Source: Stagonosporopsis chrysanthemi
Lineage: Eukaryota; Ascomycota; Dothideomycetes; Pleosporales; Didymellaceae
Assembly: GCA_022560025.1 (NCBI GenBank)
Contig: JAFISE010000285.1
Coordinates: 1 to 29,044 of the forward strand
Direction: 5' to 3'
DNA: 29,044 bases
Part shown: piece by piece, positions 8,482 through 20,291 of the stretch
How positions within the stretch are numbered: the stretch's first letter is position 1
Layout: every line of letters begins with the position of its first letter
Program-made: the position numbers and the translations under genes
The notes under the pieces: model-generated
Databases searched by the model: none
What the model was told of the DNA's origin: nothing
What the model saw: only the letters and a program-made list of their open reading frames with translations

Positions 8482-11400
8482 TCACCCTGTCTTCGGTTTC
8501 TTGGGCCGGTTGTTGATGAATGGCCCACTCGGCTTTGGCCGCTTTTTGATCTTCGGTTTCCCCCTCATACCCCCGAGGACATCGCCTGGCGTGCTCGCAC
8601 GATCGCTGTCGACTGCCGGGGAGCTTCTTGCGTGGGCGGCGGGCGTCGATCGCCCGCTACCGCCGTCGGGTGCAGCGGTATTAGCATTCGATACATTGTC
8701 CGATTGGTCGCCAAACATGTCGAAATCGCTGTTGACGTTGTCTTCCATCTTGACATCCGGGCTATCGCTGAGCTTGCGCTTGGCGTGGTGTACGAGTCCC
8801 GGTTCCTTCTTGATCTCCTGTTTGATCTCATCCTTGACTTCCTGCTTGATGCCATTGTCATTTGCCTGAAAGCTTCCATTCCGACTCATAGGCTCAGACT
8901 TGACTTCCGGCGTTGGGCGATGCGGCTTCATGTACCCCTCCTTGGGCGCTGGGTACTTGCTCGAGTGCTCTTTGAGCATCTTCAAGACGTTGCCATCCGT
9001 GAACCTCTTCCTCTCCTTTGCATCCACGACGAGCTTCTTCCAGAACTCACCTCGGACGAGTGACTGCGAATTACCAAGAACCCACAGTGAAGACTTGGCG
9101 CGCGTCAGACCGACGTTCATACGGCGGATGTCCTGCAGGAAACCAATGCCGCCTGCTGGCGAAGCACGCACGCACGAGAAGATGATGACTTCGCTCTCTC
9201 GCCCTTGGAAGGCATCTGTAGTGTTGAAATCGATCTCGTCGACGATATTGGCGCCGTATGCATACGTGAATTGACTCTTCAGCTCCCTGAGCTGACTCTT
9301 GTAGGGTGTGATGATACCAACTTTGCCTTTGAAGTCGTAGTCCGAGTAGTCTGTAGTCAATCGCTTGTACAACTGCAGCGCAACATCAATTTCAGCTCTG
9401 TTGATCAATGAATGACCCTTCGGTGCTGCTGACTGCTGACCAAGGACATCGAAAAAGCGATATGGTCCAAGAAGCAAGCTCTGATGCCATGGCTGCTTGC
9501 GCAGAGCTGCCATGTCGCCACCATCCAGCAGCTTGCCATCGTAGAATGTCTGACTCGGGAACACACTAATCTCAGGATGCATACGGTACTGAGTATCGAG
9601 AAGATGCACATCGTCAGGATGGTTCTTCTGCATGCGCACAAACAAACTCTGCTCGTACGCGAAGCGAGCAGCTTCCTTCGAAAACACGGTAGGTGGCAGC
9701 TGCTTGGGATCTCCGACGAGGATACACTTTGCGCAGCCGTACTTGAGCGGGATTAGTGCACTCATCTCAACGCACTGCGCAGCCTCGTCCACGATGACAG
9801 TCTCAAACTCGATGCTGAGACCCTGGAACATTTCATGACCAGAACCACTGAGCGTCGCACAAATAACGTGTGCATCGTTCAAGATAGCCTCCTGAGCTCG
9901 CCGGCGGTTAAGCTCCGCGTTACGACCAGCAAGCTTTTCGTCGTCCTTTGCGTTGTCTATCTTGGTTCCGAGTGCCTGTTTCTGTTTTCGAAGAGCATTG
10001 ATATGCTCCTGGAGCTTCGACGCATCATCACCCTTCAGCTCTCCAGTCTGGATCTGTTCAATAGCGTTTCTCAGCTTCTCAGACACCGCCTTGTGGTCCG
10101 TGAACAGCTTCTGCGTCGCCTCGCGATCATTGTTCTTCGTATTTGAGGTCCCCAGCCTCTGGCTGACAAGCTCTTCCAAACAAACGTCCTGGACCTCGGA
10201 CTTGATGGCGTCGCTTCGACCAAGACGCACAATGTTCAGCTTACGTGCTTCGCCACCTAGAGTTTTGATGCCGGTCTTGAAACGCATGACCAACTCGTCC
10301 ACAGCTGCGTTACTCGGGGCACAGACCAACAGCTTCTTTGCAGCTGTGTCATTGCGTTGTTGACCCCCGGGCACGGGTATAGCGGTACCGCCCCTGCGCA
10401 AAGAATCTGACAAGATAGCTCCGACGATGGCAGTGATAGTCTTGGTCTTTCCAGAACCGGGAGGGCTGAGAATCATTAGCAAATATCACCACTTAGCCGA
10501 ATGCATGACTTACCCTTGAATCAAAGTAAAAGCATCATTATCCATAGCTGACTTCACGGCTCTGGCTTGCGCTTTGTTCAAGTTGTAGTTCTCCACCAAC
10601 GGGTCGATCTGCTTGTCGCTGTATGTCAGGAGGGGTGATGGCTTAGCCCGGATGATCTCGTCGCAAAGATCATAGTACTGCAGACCCTTCAGCGCACCAT
10701 ACTCACGCTCGAGCGGCGTGATGGACTGCAGTTTCACGCCAAATACAGAGCTGCTCGGATTTAATGCAGAAGAGAGCGGGTTACCTGGCACGACGCGGTA
10801 CGAGACTTCGATATGCTGTTGCTTCCTCTTAACGCGGAACACTCTCGCGAGGCACGTGGGTACCTCAGGTGACGGCGTCTTTGTTCGCGACAACAGAATG
10901 ATGTCGCCTTCAGAGATGAATATGTCCCGATTCTCCTCGTGTGTCATCGTGCTACCGACTTCTTGGAACATATCCACACTTGCTCGCGATGTGATGCGGA
11001 CCTCATAAGCCTTGTTCTGATTCTCCTCGCGAGCCTTGACGAAGCCTTGCCAGGCTTCAAGTGTCAAGAGCGGTTCAAAAGTGTTTTGATAGTCGTTTGG
11101 TGTCCGGAAGGTATTGAGAACCTTGGAATAAATACTGGGGTTTGACTTGGGTGGGTAGTCACCATCGTGATAGTAGTCCCAGCTAAGGATGGCCCTGTGC
11201 AGCGACGACAGATCAGGCGCAAGACGAGCGCGCATGTCCTTGATCGACCGTTGCACCCTCTTCTTCTTGAACGGCATCTGAATCTTGACTTCGTTGACGA
11301 TATTCGTCCGCGGCCCAGCTGGCGCCTTTGCCTTTTTGATGCCGAAGAGGTCCTCGTCAATGTCGCCTTCGCTGTCCTCGGACTCATCAGATGAGTGCAT

Positions 11401-14400
11401 AAGACCTTCACCTTTGGCCGCGGAGTCTTTGCCCAAGACACCCAAGCCCTCAAGCCCAGAGCCTGCTTCGTTGATTTGCGTAAGGCCCCGAGCTTGTCGT
11501 GCCTTCGCAATAGCAGCAGCTTTCTCTTTCTCACGTCTTTGCAGCTCGAGCTGGCGCTTCCTCTTGAACTCATCTTGAGACACGTTCTTCTGCGCCTCAA
11601 GGGCTTTCTGCTTCGCGAGTTTCGCTTCTTGGACGCGCATCGCTTCCCGCTTATCTTTGAATGCACTCGCGCCTGAAGTAAGGCTTGACATGAGGTTTGC
11701 CTTCGCCGCGCCCGGCGACGCTGCGGCGTTTGTAGACATCCATTTGCTGATGGATGCCTGCTTAGGTGCAACAGGTTCTTCCTCCTTGACAATGGAGTGC
11801 CCAAGATGCGTTTCGAGAGCTTGTTGCAGCTCAGCTTGCTGTGTTGTACTGAGCTTAGCACGGATATCGCCAGTCAGGATTCTCTCCATGTAAGACAGCG
11901 TATCGGTGTTAATCTCAATCGACACATTGTGCAACCGAACAAGCAACTTGCTGATGAGGGTGACAGACTTGCTCGACAAGAACTCATCTCGAAGACGAAG
12001 CCACTTTGCTAAGCCTTCCATAGCATTCGCAGGCAATTCAAGTAGCTCTTGTAGCAGCTCAGTCTTGGCCTTGCTCTCATCGTCGTCTGATTGAGCCTGC
12101 TTTTTCAAAGCTGTGGCAAAGATGCTGCATTGATCGAAGACCTCGTCGGCGAATTGCATGGTGTCTCGACAGAAGTCCATCATCATCTGCTTATCATAGA
12201 AGCCCAGGTTACTCCAAGCTTCTGTGGTGGCAAAGATCATGGTCAGCGCGTCCCACAGATTTCTCCAGAGGTTCATCGTTGCCGCTGCCTCTCCAGTGTT
12301 GAGATCCTTGGTACGCAGAACACCATCCTGAGAATTGCACAGAACATCGATTACGTCTCTGCACGTCCTGATCATACTTGGAGTGGGTGCGAAGGCCTTC
12401 TTGCGCATGACTTGACGAACCGAATCCGAGATGCCCAGGACCACGTTCTTAAAGTAGTTCTTGATGATATGCTGTAGGGCGTCCCTTCGCTCTTCCTCCA
12501 GACTGATGACCTTTAGCAACTCGATGGCTGAGCTTCTGGTGTCTTCTGTCGAAGAGAACAAGAGCGAGACAATCGCACTTGCGGCTACTGGTTTTTCAAA
12601 CAGAGCATGTAGCTGCGAAGGGTTGAACTCGGATAATCGATCAACTACGTCCGTGATCGACTGGGAGAGGAGCTTGAAGCGGTCGTTGAAGTGTCGTACT
12701 TCCGCTGGGATCTTCTCGACGCCAGACTTCATAGACAGAGGCTCAAGTCCAATCAAAGCTCTCCCCGCAACGAGCAAGTGCGAAGCGAGATCCAAGCTCT
12801 GATGATCAATTGCCTTCAGTATAGTCTTCCAGATATGTGCAGAAGACGGAGTCTCCGTGGGCGAAGGCTTTTTTGCAGAGATTAATTGCCTCTCAATGAT
12901 CAAAGACTGAGCTTCAAGCAAGAAGGCATTCTGAATCACGACCAATGTCAAGTCTGCGTCCTCTACATCCGCATCACTGTCTCCGAAGGTCTTTAGCTTT
13001 GATACGAGCAGCTGGACGTGAGTGGAGAACATCTCCATCATGCCGTTCACTGTTGGCTGTCCGACAAACTTGTCGATCGTTTTTCCTTCGCACATCTTTT
13101 TGAACGTGAACTCCAGCACCTTCAGGCCTTCGCGGAAGCACTTCGCCCGTGATATTTGCGGATATCGCTGATCCTGAAAGCGGCCAAAAAGTGCTTGTGC
13201 GAATGGTCGCGTGGATGGGCCAAGATTCGCTGGCTTGATAGAAGCCGTGAACAGAGGTATCCAGCTAAATGTCGCTTGAACATTGCTCATGTTCTGTTCG
13301 TCATCATCCCTCGCCGCAATGAGCACCTGCTGTAGCACAGGACTATTGAAGATTTGCTCGGCGACCGTAGCTATCGACGGAGTAACGGCGTTCATGCCTT
13401 CCCAGAAATCGATGGGCGCTTTTCTCAACAGCTCCTCCATCGTGGCGAGTATATCGAGGAACGCTTCCGACTTAAGCGACAAGTGATCGAGCATCAACCG
13501 GTAGAAATTACCATCAAGGCCGCGGATGTACTCTACTATCAGCTCTTTATCCATTTTGGCAATGATCAGGCGAGCACCACTCCAGAACAAGGGGACCAAC
13601 TCGAAGTCAAGATTGTTCATCTGGATCTTCATCATGGCGCTGATCATGTAATCTCGTACAGCCCACTCGAACTCAGACTTGAGGAGGTTGCGCTTGAATG
13701 TTGACCAGGAGAGTGCAGCCCATCTCTGGCGACTCTCCTTCTTGCTGAACAAGAACCGCGTCATGGCTGGCAGGTACGTCTGCACCTTCAACCGTTTCTT
13801 TGTTTGTACCAGCTCAAAGGGCCCATCGAAGTGTTGAGTGAGGCGGTCCTCGTTTCGCACGAATGCATCGCAGCTCAAGGCCTCGAAGAATGCGTACGTG
13901 CATTGCCCTGGTAGTATCCGCACGCCGCGAGCTTTAGGTTCTGCGTTGCTCAATATGGTATTTGCTTCGTCCAAGCCAGCTTGAATCCGCCCGAGGCATT
14001 GCTCATCCACCACATTAAGGAAGTCCCCAATGTTGTCTTCGTCGTACGTATCGAACAGCCGTGTCCTCCATTCGGCCCTTGATTGGTGAAACACTCGTAC
14101 GCAGACGTCGCAGTTCTGCATGAGGTGGTTCAATCGGCTCAGCAGCCATTCCTTATGCGGTGCTGCCTCGTCCCCGTCAAAGGCCAGAATTTCCATTGCC
14201 TTCAAGGCTGTCCATTTTAGCTCGTCAGCTTGCAGTATTCGCAACTCGCGGTCTTTGAGTGTAGCAGGGTCGGTCTCGGGCGGGTAGCTTGCTATATCTT
14301 CGTCGTAGTACACTGCCCCATCGTCGCCGGTACGAGGGCAGAAGAGATGTTGCTCCTCAGGGAGTGCTCTGAGCTCGCTGCACATTTCAAGGTTAGCCAT

Positions 14401-14545
14401 TGCTTGTCGTTGAGCAAGGGTACCGCAGGCAGTGGCAAAGCATTAAGAGAGGGAGTTGTAAGTAAGAGAGATGGATACAGGTGAGTCTGGCGATACTTGC
14501 GCCTGGTCCTCAGACTTACTTGATCTTCTCGAGGATCTCCGCCAT
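8482..14545 (-). CDS. SEN1: SEN1-type superfamily 1 RNA/DNA helicase, 1957 aa
   Basis: SEN1/senataxin is a nuclear 5'-3' helicase that ends transcription of short non-coding RNAs with Nrd1-Nab3 in yeast and removes R-loops. Three exons: 14520-14545, 10514-14377 and 8482-10465; introns of 142 nt and 48 nt (branch GCTAATG in the second). The large N-terminal helical region fills roughly residues 10-800, then a linker, then the helicase core: Walker A GPPGSGKT (1297-1304, its first Gly codon split by the second intron), DEAAQ (1523-1527), GDPKQLPP (1548-1555), QYRMHPEIS (1589-1597), DAFQGRE (1714-1720) and RRMNVGLTRAK (1744-1754). A charged helical stalk lies near 1410-1490, as in UPF1-like helicases. 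The tail is disordered, has six psi-K-x-E sites (1818-1871), and ends in basic clusters typical of nuclear signals. The start is set by the 26-nt first exon: it gives MAEILEKIN joined to ELRALPEEQHLFCPR. All catalytic motifs are intact. Length is in the normal fungal range. Confidence 0.95.
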
Positions 14546-15291
14546 ATCTCTACCAAGGCCCACCCTTCACGGCACTCAGCGGCGGAGCACCCGAGTCACT
14601 AGGTCGAGCAATGGACTACAGCGCAATTGCAGTACCTTATAATACGGTGCAAGTGGAGTCGCTGGTGGAGGAACAAAGCTATCTACGGCCGCCCAAACAC
14701 GTTGTCTGCCCTGCCTGGCACCTGCCTCTATGGGGAGCAAGCGCTACAGGACAATGCCCAACTACACACCTCGAAGAACAGAAAGCGTCGGTAAAGGAGC
14801 GGCGGTTGAATGTTGGACGGCTCGCAGGGTTGAGTTGTGCGGTGATAGCGTGGAGAGCGAGTGAATGAGTGACAGGCGTCATTTACAACAGCCAAGGGCC
14901 CGCTCAAAGAATCGCAACGCGACGACGCGACATACTAGTGCACGTAGCCGGCGCCAAGCCTATTAAACAACCAAATCCATCAGGCATCATCAAACACGAT
15001 TCTAGCAATCAAATGTAGAGCGGTCAAGTTCACTGATGTTCATTTGTCAGGTATTTGAAAAGCAATTGTAGAAAACCAGCCAGCCCAAGAGCTAAAGCTA
15101 TGCATTAACTATTTATACCGCGCATCCGCAGTCATCAGCACATTGTGGCTGGGTCTACGAACCTCACAGCCGTTATAGCCCCAAACGCAAAAAAAGGCAA
15201 AGGAAATGCGGCGAAGAATGGGAATCGCATATGCCAAACAACAAAAACGACGTGCAATCAAGAGACGCCCGCTTGCAGCTAGGGCAAGGGG

Positions 15292-15322
<31 letters not shown>

Positions 15323-15421
15323 GATAGCAATAGTGTATACGTAAACGCCCGATGCGTAACATGGTGGGGAATATTTTTATGTACAAGTCGTTAAAACAGT
15401 GGAAATGCAGTGTCAACGCGG
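14546..15421. promoter_or_regulatory. SEN1 upstream region and flippase 3' flank
   Basis: This 0.88-kb gap separates two minus-strand genes. It should hold the SEN1 promoter and the 3' UTR of the flippase gene. It contains a 27-base poly-A run on the plus strand (15292-15318), read as poly-T on the coding strand; poly(dA:dT) tracts often keep promoters nucleosome-poor, but this one lies nearer the flippase 3' end. No coding frame is convincing. Confidence 0.55.
15292..15318. repeat. Poly-A/poly-T homopolymer, 27 bp
   Basis: An uninterrupted run of 27 A on the plus strand within intergenic DNA. It lies on the 3' side of the minus-strand flippase gene and reads as poly-T on the transcript strand, so it is not an encoded poly-A tail of that gene. 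Exact length is unreliable in short-read data. Confidence 0.8.
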
Positions 15422-18400
15422 TCACCGCCGAGGACTCCCTGGTGGCGTTTTCAGCTCTGGTGACTTGGGCCCCGGTGAGCTAGTTGTAATCGTAGGGACC
15501 GCAGGTGCGTCCTGGAGGTTTGGAGGTGCCTCGTCTCTTGTGATAGTTGCACGACGAATAGCGTTCCTTAGCCGGTTTCCTAAATTGCCCGCCGATCCAC
15601 TTTGGCTGACAGTGCGACCACGATCAGTGTAGCTGTTTCGACTGTGGGCCGACTCGATGCGAGTGAGCATAGCAGCTGACGTGAAATCGTTGCTTTGTTC
15701 GAAACTTGGCCTCACTCGGTCCATCGACATTCTTGCGCGGTCGAAGCTTGGACGGACGCGATGTTCGTAGCTGTTGAGCGGACGACCTTCAGACGACATC
15801 CGAGGCGCAGCAGGAAGACCGTCCATCGATCGGCGGTACGTGTAGTCGGTGCTGTTGCTACCATTTTGGCTCCGAGGGTTGTGTGTCGTGGCAGTAGGCG
15901 CAACAGATGGTGGGTAGATGGGTCGCACATCCTCATCGGTTGGCTCAGCTTTGGCGACCTTGTACTTGTCGGCATCAGCCTCTGGTGCGACTGGCTTGGC
16001 CTGGCCGGGTGGAGGAGGGATGTAGCTGGTGTTATCTTTTAGGTAATCGAATTTGCCTTGGCTGACCTGCTCACGAATAATGTCGACGTCGAGAGGAAAG
16101 TACATCTTCTGCGCAGCCTTGAACATGAATCGTGGAAGCAAACACATAACGGTCGCGATAAGAACGTATGCCCAGAAGTTCAAAGTCCCGTACACTTCGG
16201 CGCCAGCCTTGTAGAACTGAGCACTGCCAGTGAACGAGGTGTAGATACCTGTCCAGGTCCAGACCAGGATTGTGCTTATGGCAACGATCAGCAGCATCAG
16301 CCAGTCCCATCGGTAGGTGTTGTAGAGAACGTAGATGTTGGCCGCACAGACGGCAGTAGTTGCGGCATAGACACCCATGCGTCGGTACTCGGCAACGTCC
16401 AACCCGTTCGAAGTCGCAAAGGTGGCAGGAGCGAAGATTTCGTACACCAAGAAGAACGCAATCGCGGATTGGTACACGCCATCGACCATGTATGCCCTAA
16501 AGATGGTCAGTGATAATTTCCAGCCACGAGAACGGTACGCTTACCAAAATTTCGGCTGGGTCCACTCCTTGCGTTCAATACCGCGGCGATACAGCTGTGG
16601 GACAGCAAGTGAAATTTTGTCGTCGACATCTTGGTCAAGAACACCCATGACGATGACAGGGAGAGAAGTAAAAGCGAGGTTGAAGAAGATGATGTAGGTG
16701 TAGTCGAAGATGTACTGGCTGTCGAAGTTGGTGTAAATCTGGTACCAAAAGAGCGCGAATGTCCAGACAATGTTCTGCAACGAGGTTAAAACTGAAACTC
16801 ATGCTCTCCAACTCAGGACTGACCTTGTAGAAGAAATTAGCAATAGTCTCTGCCAGACGTCGGTATGACCATCGCCCATGAACAAGTACAAGGCGTGTCA
16901 AGAAGCGGAACTGTCCAATGGCATAATCAGAAGACATGACGGCTGCTCTACCCTCAACACCGGCGATACCAACACCAACGTGGGCCTCTTGGATCATAGC
17001 AACGTCGTTGGCACCGTCTCCGATGGCCAATGTAAGACAGTCGAGACCAGTCTTGACCATGTTGACGACAGCCGCCTTTTGGCTGGGACTGACACGACAG
17101 CAGAGTACAGAACGGCAACGTCTGCAAAGGAGAAGGAACTTCCTCTTGAGAGACTCATCCAACGCAAGCTTGAGGGTATCACCATCAATGATGATGGCGT
17201 GGGTTGGTGGTGGCGGTTCATGGTCGTCCTGAGCAGCCGCTAGCTCTTCTTCTGAGCCTACCAAGCCAAAGATGGCCAGCTTCTCGTCAAGCTGAGCTTC
17301 CACTGACTCGAGGCTGTCGTCAGTGACCTTGAGGATGACAAGATCCATGTCGTTATCGAGTAGATTACAAGAGAAGCCGATGTTGATGGCCGTTTCGACC
17401 TTGTCACCAGTCAAGACCCAGAGTTTAATACCGGCTTGTCCAAGAAGCGAGATCGATTCTGGCACACCATCCTGCAGTCTGTCTTCGATGGCGGTGCCTC
17501 CGATGAGCCAGAGTTGGTTCTCGATCCGATCGGACACCTCCTCGAGTCTATCCTCGCGATCAGCGATGGCGTTGGCAGCGATGTCGTAGTCCTTGTTCCA
17601 TTCGGCATACTCCTGCTCACCGACCTCCCTCTGCGCGATGCAAAGAGTTCGAAGTCCTTCTCTCGCAAACATTTCGAGATGTTCTCCGGTCGTCACACGA
17701 AGCTGCCTCTGCTCATTGGGGATCAATCGAGAGTATATCATGCTGTCAGCGCCCTTGCAGAACAACATAATCTTGCCATCGGGCATTCTGATGATTGCGC
17801 TCATGCGTTTTCGGGTAGAGTTGAACTCGAGCGTGTTCAGCACTTGATATCTGCGTTCTTCGCCGAGAATGTTGACAATGAGCTTATCGTCTTCTCGGCC
17901 AACGAAAGTGAATCCGACATCACGAGCCGTTGCGACAAGTGCCGCTTCATCGGGCGATTGGGCCTTGTATTCAATCCTCGGAGGGTCACCGGGTGTTCTT
18001 TCAGTGACAACGGTATGGCAGAGAGCAAGCGCAAGCATGAACTGTTCGTTGGCCATCTTTTGCTCCGGACCAGACTCACCAGCAAGATCATCGACATAGT
18101 CTGGGGCAACAAAGGTAAGATCCTCGTCCCGCAGGTAGGGATTGTCGTGCAATCGACGGCTTCCCTCGAGCATGCGGACGCGGTCGCGAGCGATCTGCTC
18201 CTTCGCACGGGCACCTTCGACTTCAACATCGATTCCCTGTCTTCTTTGCATACCAGCTTGAGCTTCAGTGTAGGCCTCTCCATACGGAACGCCATTGATT
18301 GTGCACTTCTTGAATTCCATGACATTCTGCGTCAGAGTTCCCGTTTTGTCCGAGAAGATGTATTCAACCTGTCCAACATCGTCCGAAATATTCCAAGACT

Positions 18401-20291
18401 TGGGCGTACAGGGGTAGTCGAGCGCTTCGTAGTACATCTGAACGTCGCTGTAGATGAAGAGGGCCTGCAACGTGCGAATGATTTCCAAGGTGATGTAGAG
18501 AGAAATGGGTACCAAATTCTGGAAAAGAATGACACCAGCCCAGAAGGAGATGACACCGTCTGTTGCCGGGTTGCCACCATAAGAGCCGTACTCAAAGATG
18601 GAGTGCGAGGTGTCGTCTCTGGCCCACGTGACACCAAGAACGACTCCAGAGACCAGACACATCAGCGCCAAGATGATGAAGTTGTAGATGACGTTCCAGT
18701 TGAGATCCTTGGAAATCCTAGCGCGCTTGCTGGGGGTGACACCGGAGTTGATCATGATCTTGGTCTCTTCTCCAGTGAAAACGACCACGCCAAGAACCCA
18801 CTCAGTGTTGCGCAACTGACAGCCGCGCAAAAGAAGGTTGTTGATCGAGATGGGCTCGGCCATTTCGTAGGCGGGTGCCTCTGGATCCTTGGCGTTGTGC
18901 TGCTGCCATCTGACGACAGCGCTGTAGGAGTACAAGTTGGAATGTGGGCCTTCACTCTCAATGGAAAATTCGGCGCGTTCGCAGTGACGGGCGTGTCGTA
19001 CGTCGCGTGTGGCATGAAGGGCGTTTCTAACTTTCAAGTTTGTCTCTCCATCCAAGTTCTTTGTCTCGACATAACACGCGCCATCATCCGAAGAAGTTGA
19101 CAGAACGATGACATCTGCAGGAATCTCTTCGTCGTTGTATAGGCGGATAAAGTCACCCACTTGCACATTCTTCCATGCATCTTTCTTGAAGCGAGCCTTT
19201 TCTGGAGCAGTCTTGAAAGGGTTGAGCACACTTCCCCAGAACTTCTTGGTTGCGGTTCCCTTGGAATCGCTGCCGCGGATCTTGTCACCATTGCCAGGAC
19301 CACGCTCGGTGGGTGGCGGAGAATGACTGGGAGATGCGCCAGGCAATGGCGAAGGAACCGGGGTCATCTGAATGCCCTCTTGCGCTTCGTAATAAGACGA
19401 TCTGTGCGTGGCGACGGAAGCTCGTCGAGTCTCAATCGAGGGACGAGTACCATCGTTGCCACGGCCGCCGTCTTGCTTGCCCTTTGCGCTCTTCTTGCTC
19501 GTCGTCTTCTTGATGAGCCTGTACGTGACGACAATGATCTTTGTGCATGCCTTTTTAAATCTCCTCCACGGCGAGACAGTGTCCTCTGCGGTGTTGACGT
19601 TGCTAAAGTCGACCAAGCGGTGCACGGGAGCGTTGTTGAGCTCATTGTCGAGAACGGTTCTCCTCCAGTCCTCGACAGCGTCCTTGACGGCAGTGACGGC
19701 GATGATGACAATGAGGGGCACGGCGTTCAAGGCGGGATTCGAGGCTCCGAAAATCTGGAAGATCTGCAGGATGCGGCGTTAGCGCTGCACTGACCAAGTG
19801 CAAGGAGATGAAGGAGTACGTACACCCAGGATAATAATAAACAGGAAGTAGATGTTGGCGATGTTGTGGAACTGGAACCACAGGTTCTTGGGGATGAAGC
19901 TGATTGGCGTGTATTTGGCGGTTCGTATCTTGTTGCGCGCATACGAGTGGATAGGGTGGCCATCCTCGTCGCGTTCCGAGGGAGGCAGCGGCACGTTGAA
20001 GTAGACTCTGCGCCCTGAATCCTCTTCGTCGTGGCCAGCATCCGAGGAGTCGGGCGACTTGTCGCCCTCAGGCCCAGCGAGGGAGCCTCCCTCCTTCCCT
20101 AGCGAGTCTCTCTTCTCGCCCGAGCCTATCCGTCGATGCAGGCGCTCCTTGAGCGAATGCCGCTTGTTCTCGGCCTGGGTGCTGGTCGCGCGATGTGTGG
20201 CCCATCGTATCCGCTTGACGGGATTGGAGATCTCTGGCTCGAGCTCGGCGAACGGCGGCTGCAGGCTGGGGTTGTTGTTGTTCGAACTCAT
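15422..20291 (-). CDS. DNF1: P4-ATPase phospholipid flippase, DNF1/DNF2 type, 1570 aa
   Basis: P4-ATPases move phospholipids from the outer or lumenal leaflet to the cytosolic leaflet using ATP; the DNF group acts at the plasma membrane and endosomes with a CDC50-family partner. Exons: 19824-20291, 16824-19763, 16545-16774, 15422-16496; introns of 60, 49 and 48 nt. Splicing rebuilds LGIFQIFGAS, FFYKNIVWTF and KFWAYMVDG. Landmarks: actuator DGET (394-397), P4-specific PISL in TM4 (575-578), phosphorylation site DKTGT (Asp628), nucleotide-domain SPDEAA (759-764) and KGAD (826-829), TGDK (941-944), GDGANDVAM (1071-1079). TM1-2 lie near 140-185, TM3-4 near 515-590, TM5-10 from about 1136 to 1345. 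A low-complexity insertion (about 225-330) precedes the actuator core, which with the length favours DNF1/2 over DRS2. The cytosolic tail (1346-1570) is disordered and carries a cluster of R-x-S-[F/M]-[D/E] sites (1434-1479), matching the flippase protein kinase consensus. The start is the only upstream ATG. All catalytic residues are present. Confidence 0.95.

Noticed and set aside
17436..19100. A 554-codon plus-strand open frame opposite the flippase gene
   Set aside because: It lies entirely antisense to well-conserved P4-ATPase sequence, and GC-rich third positions commonly leave the opposite strand open. It has no domain of its own.
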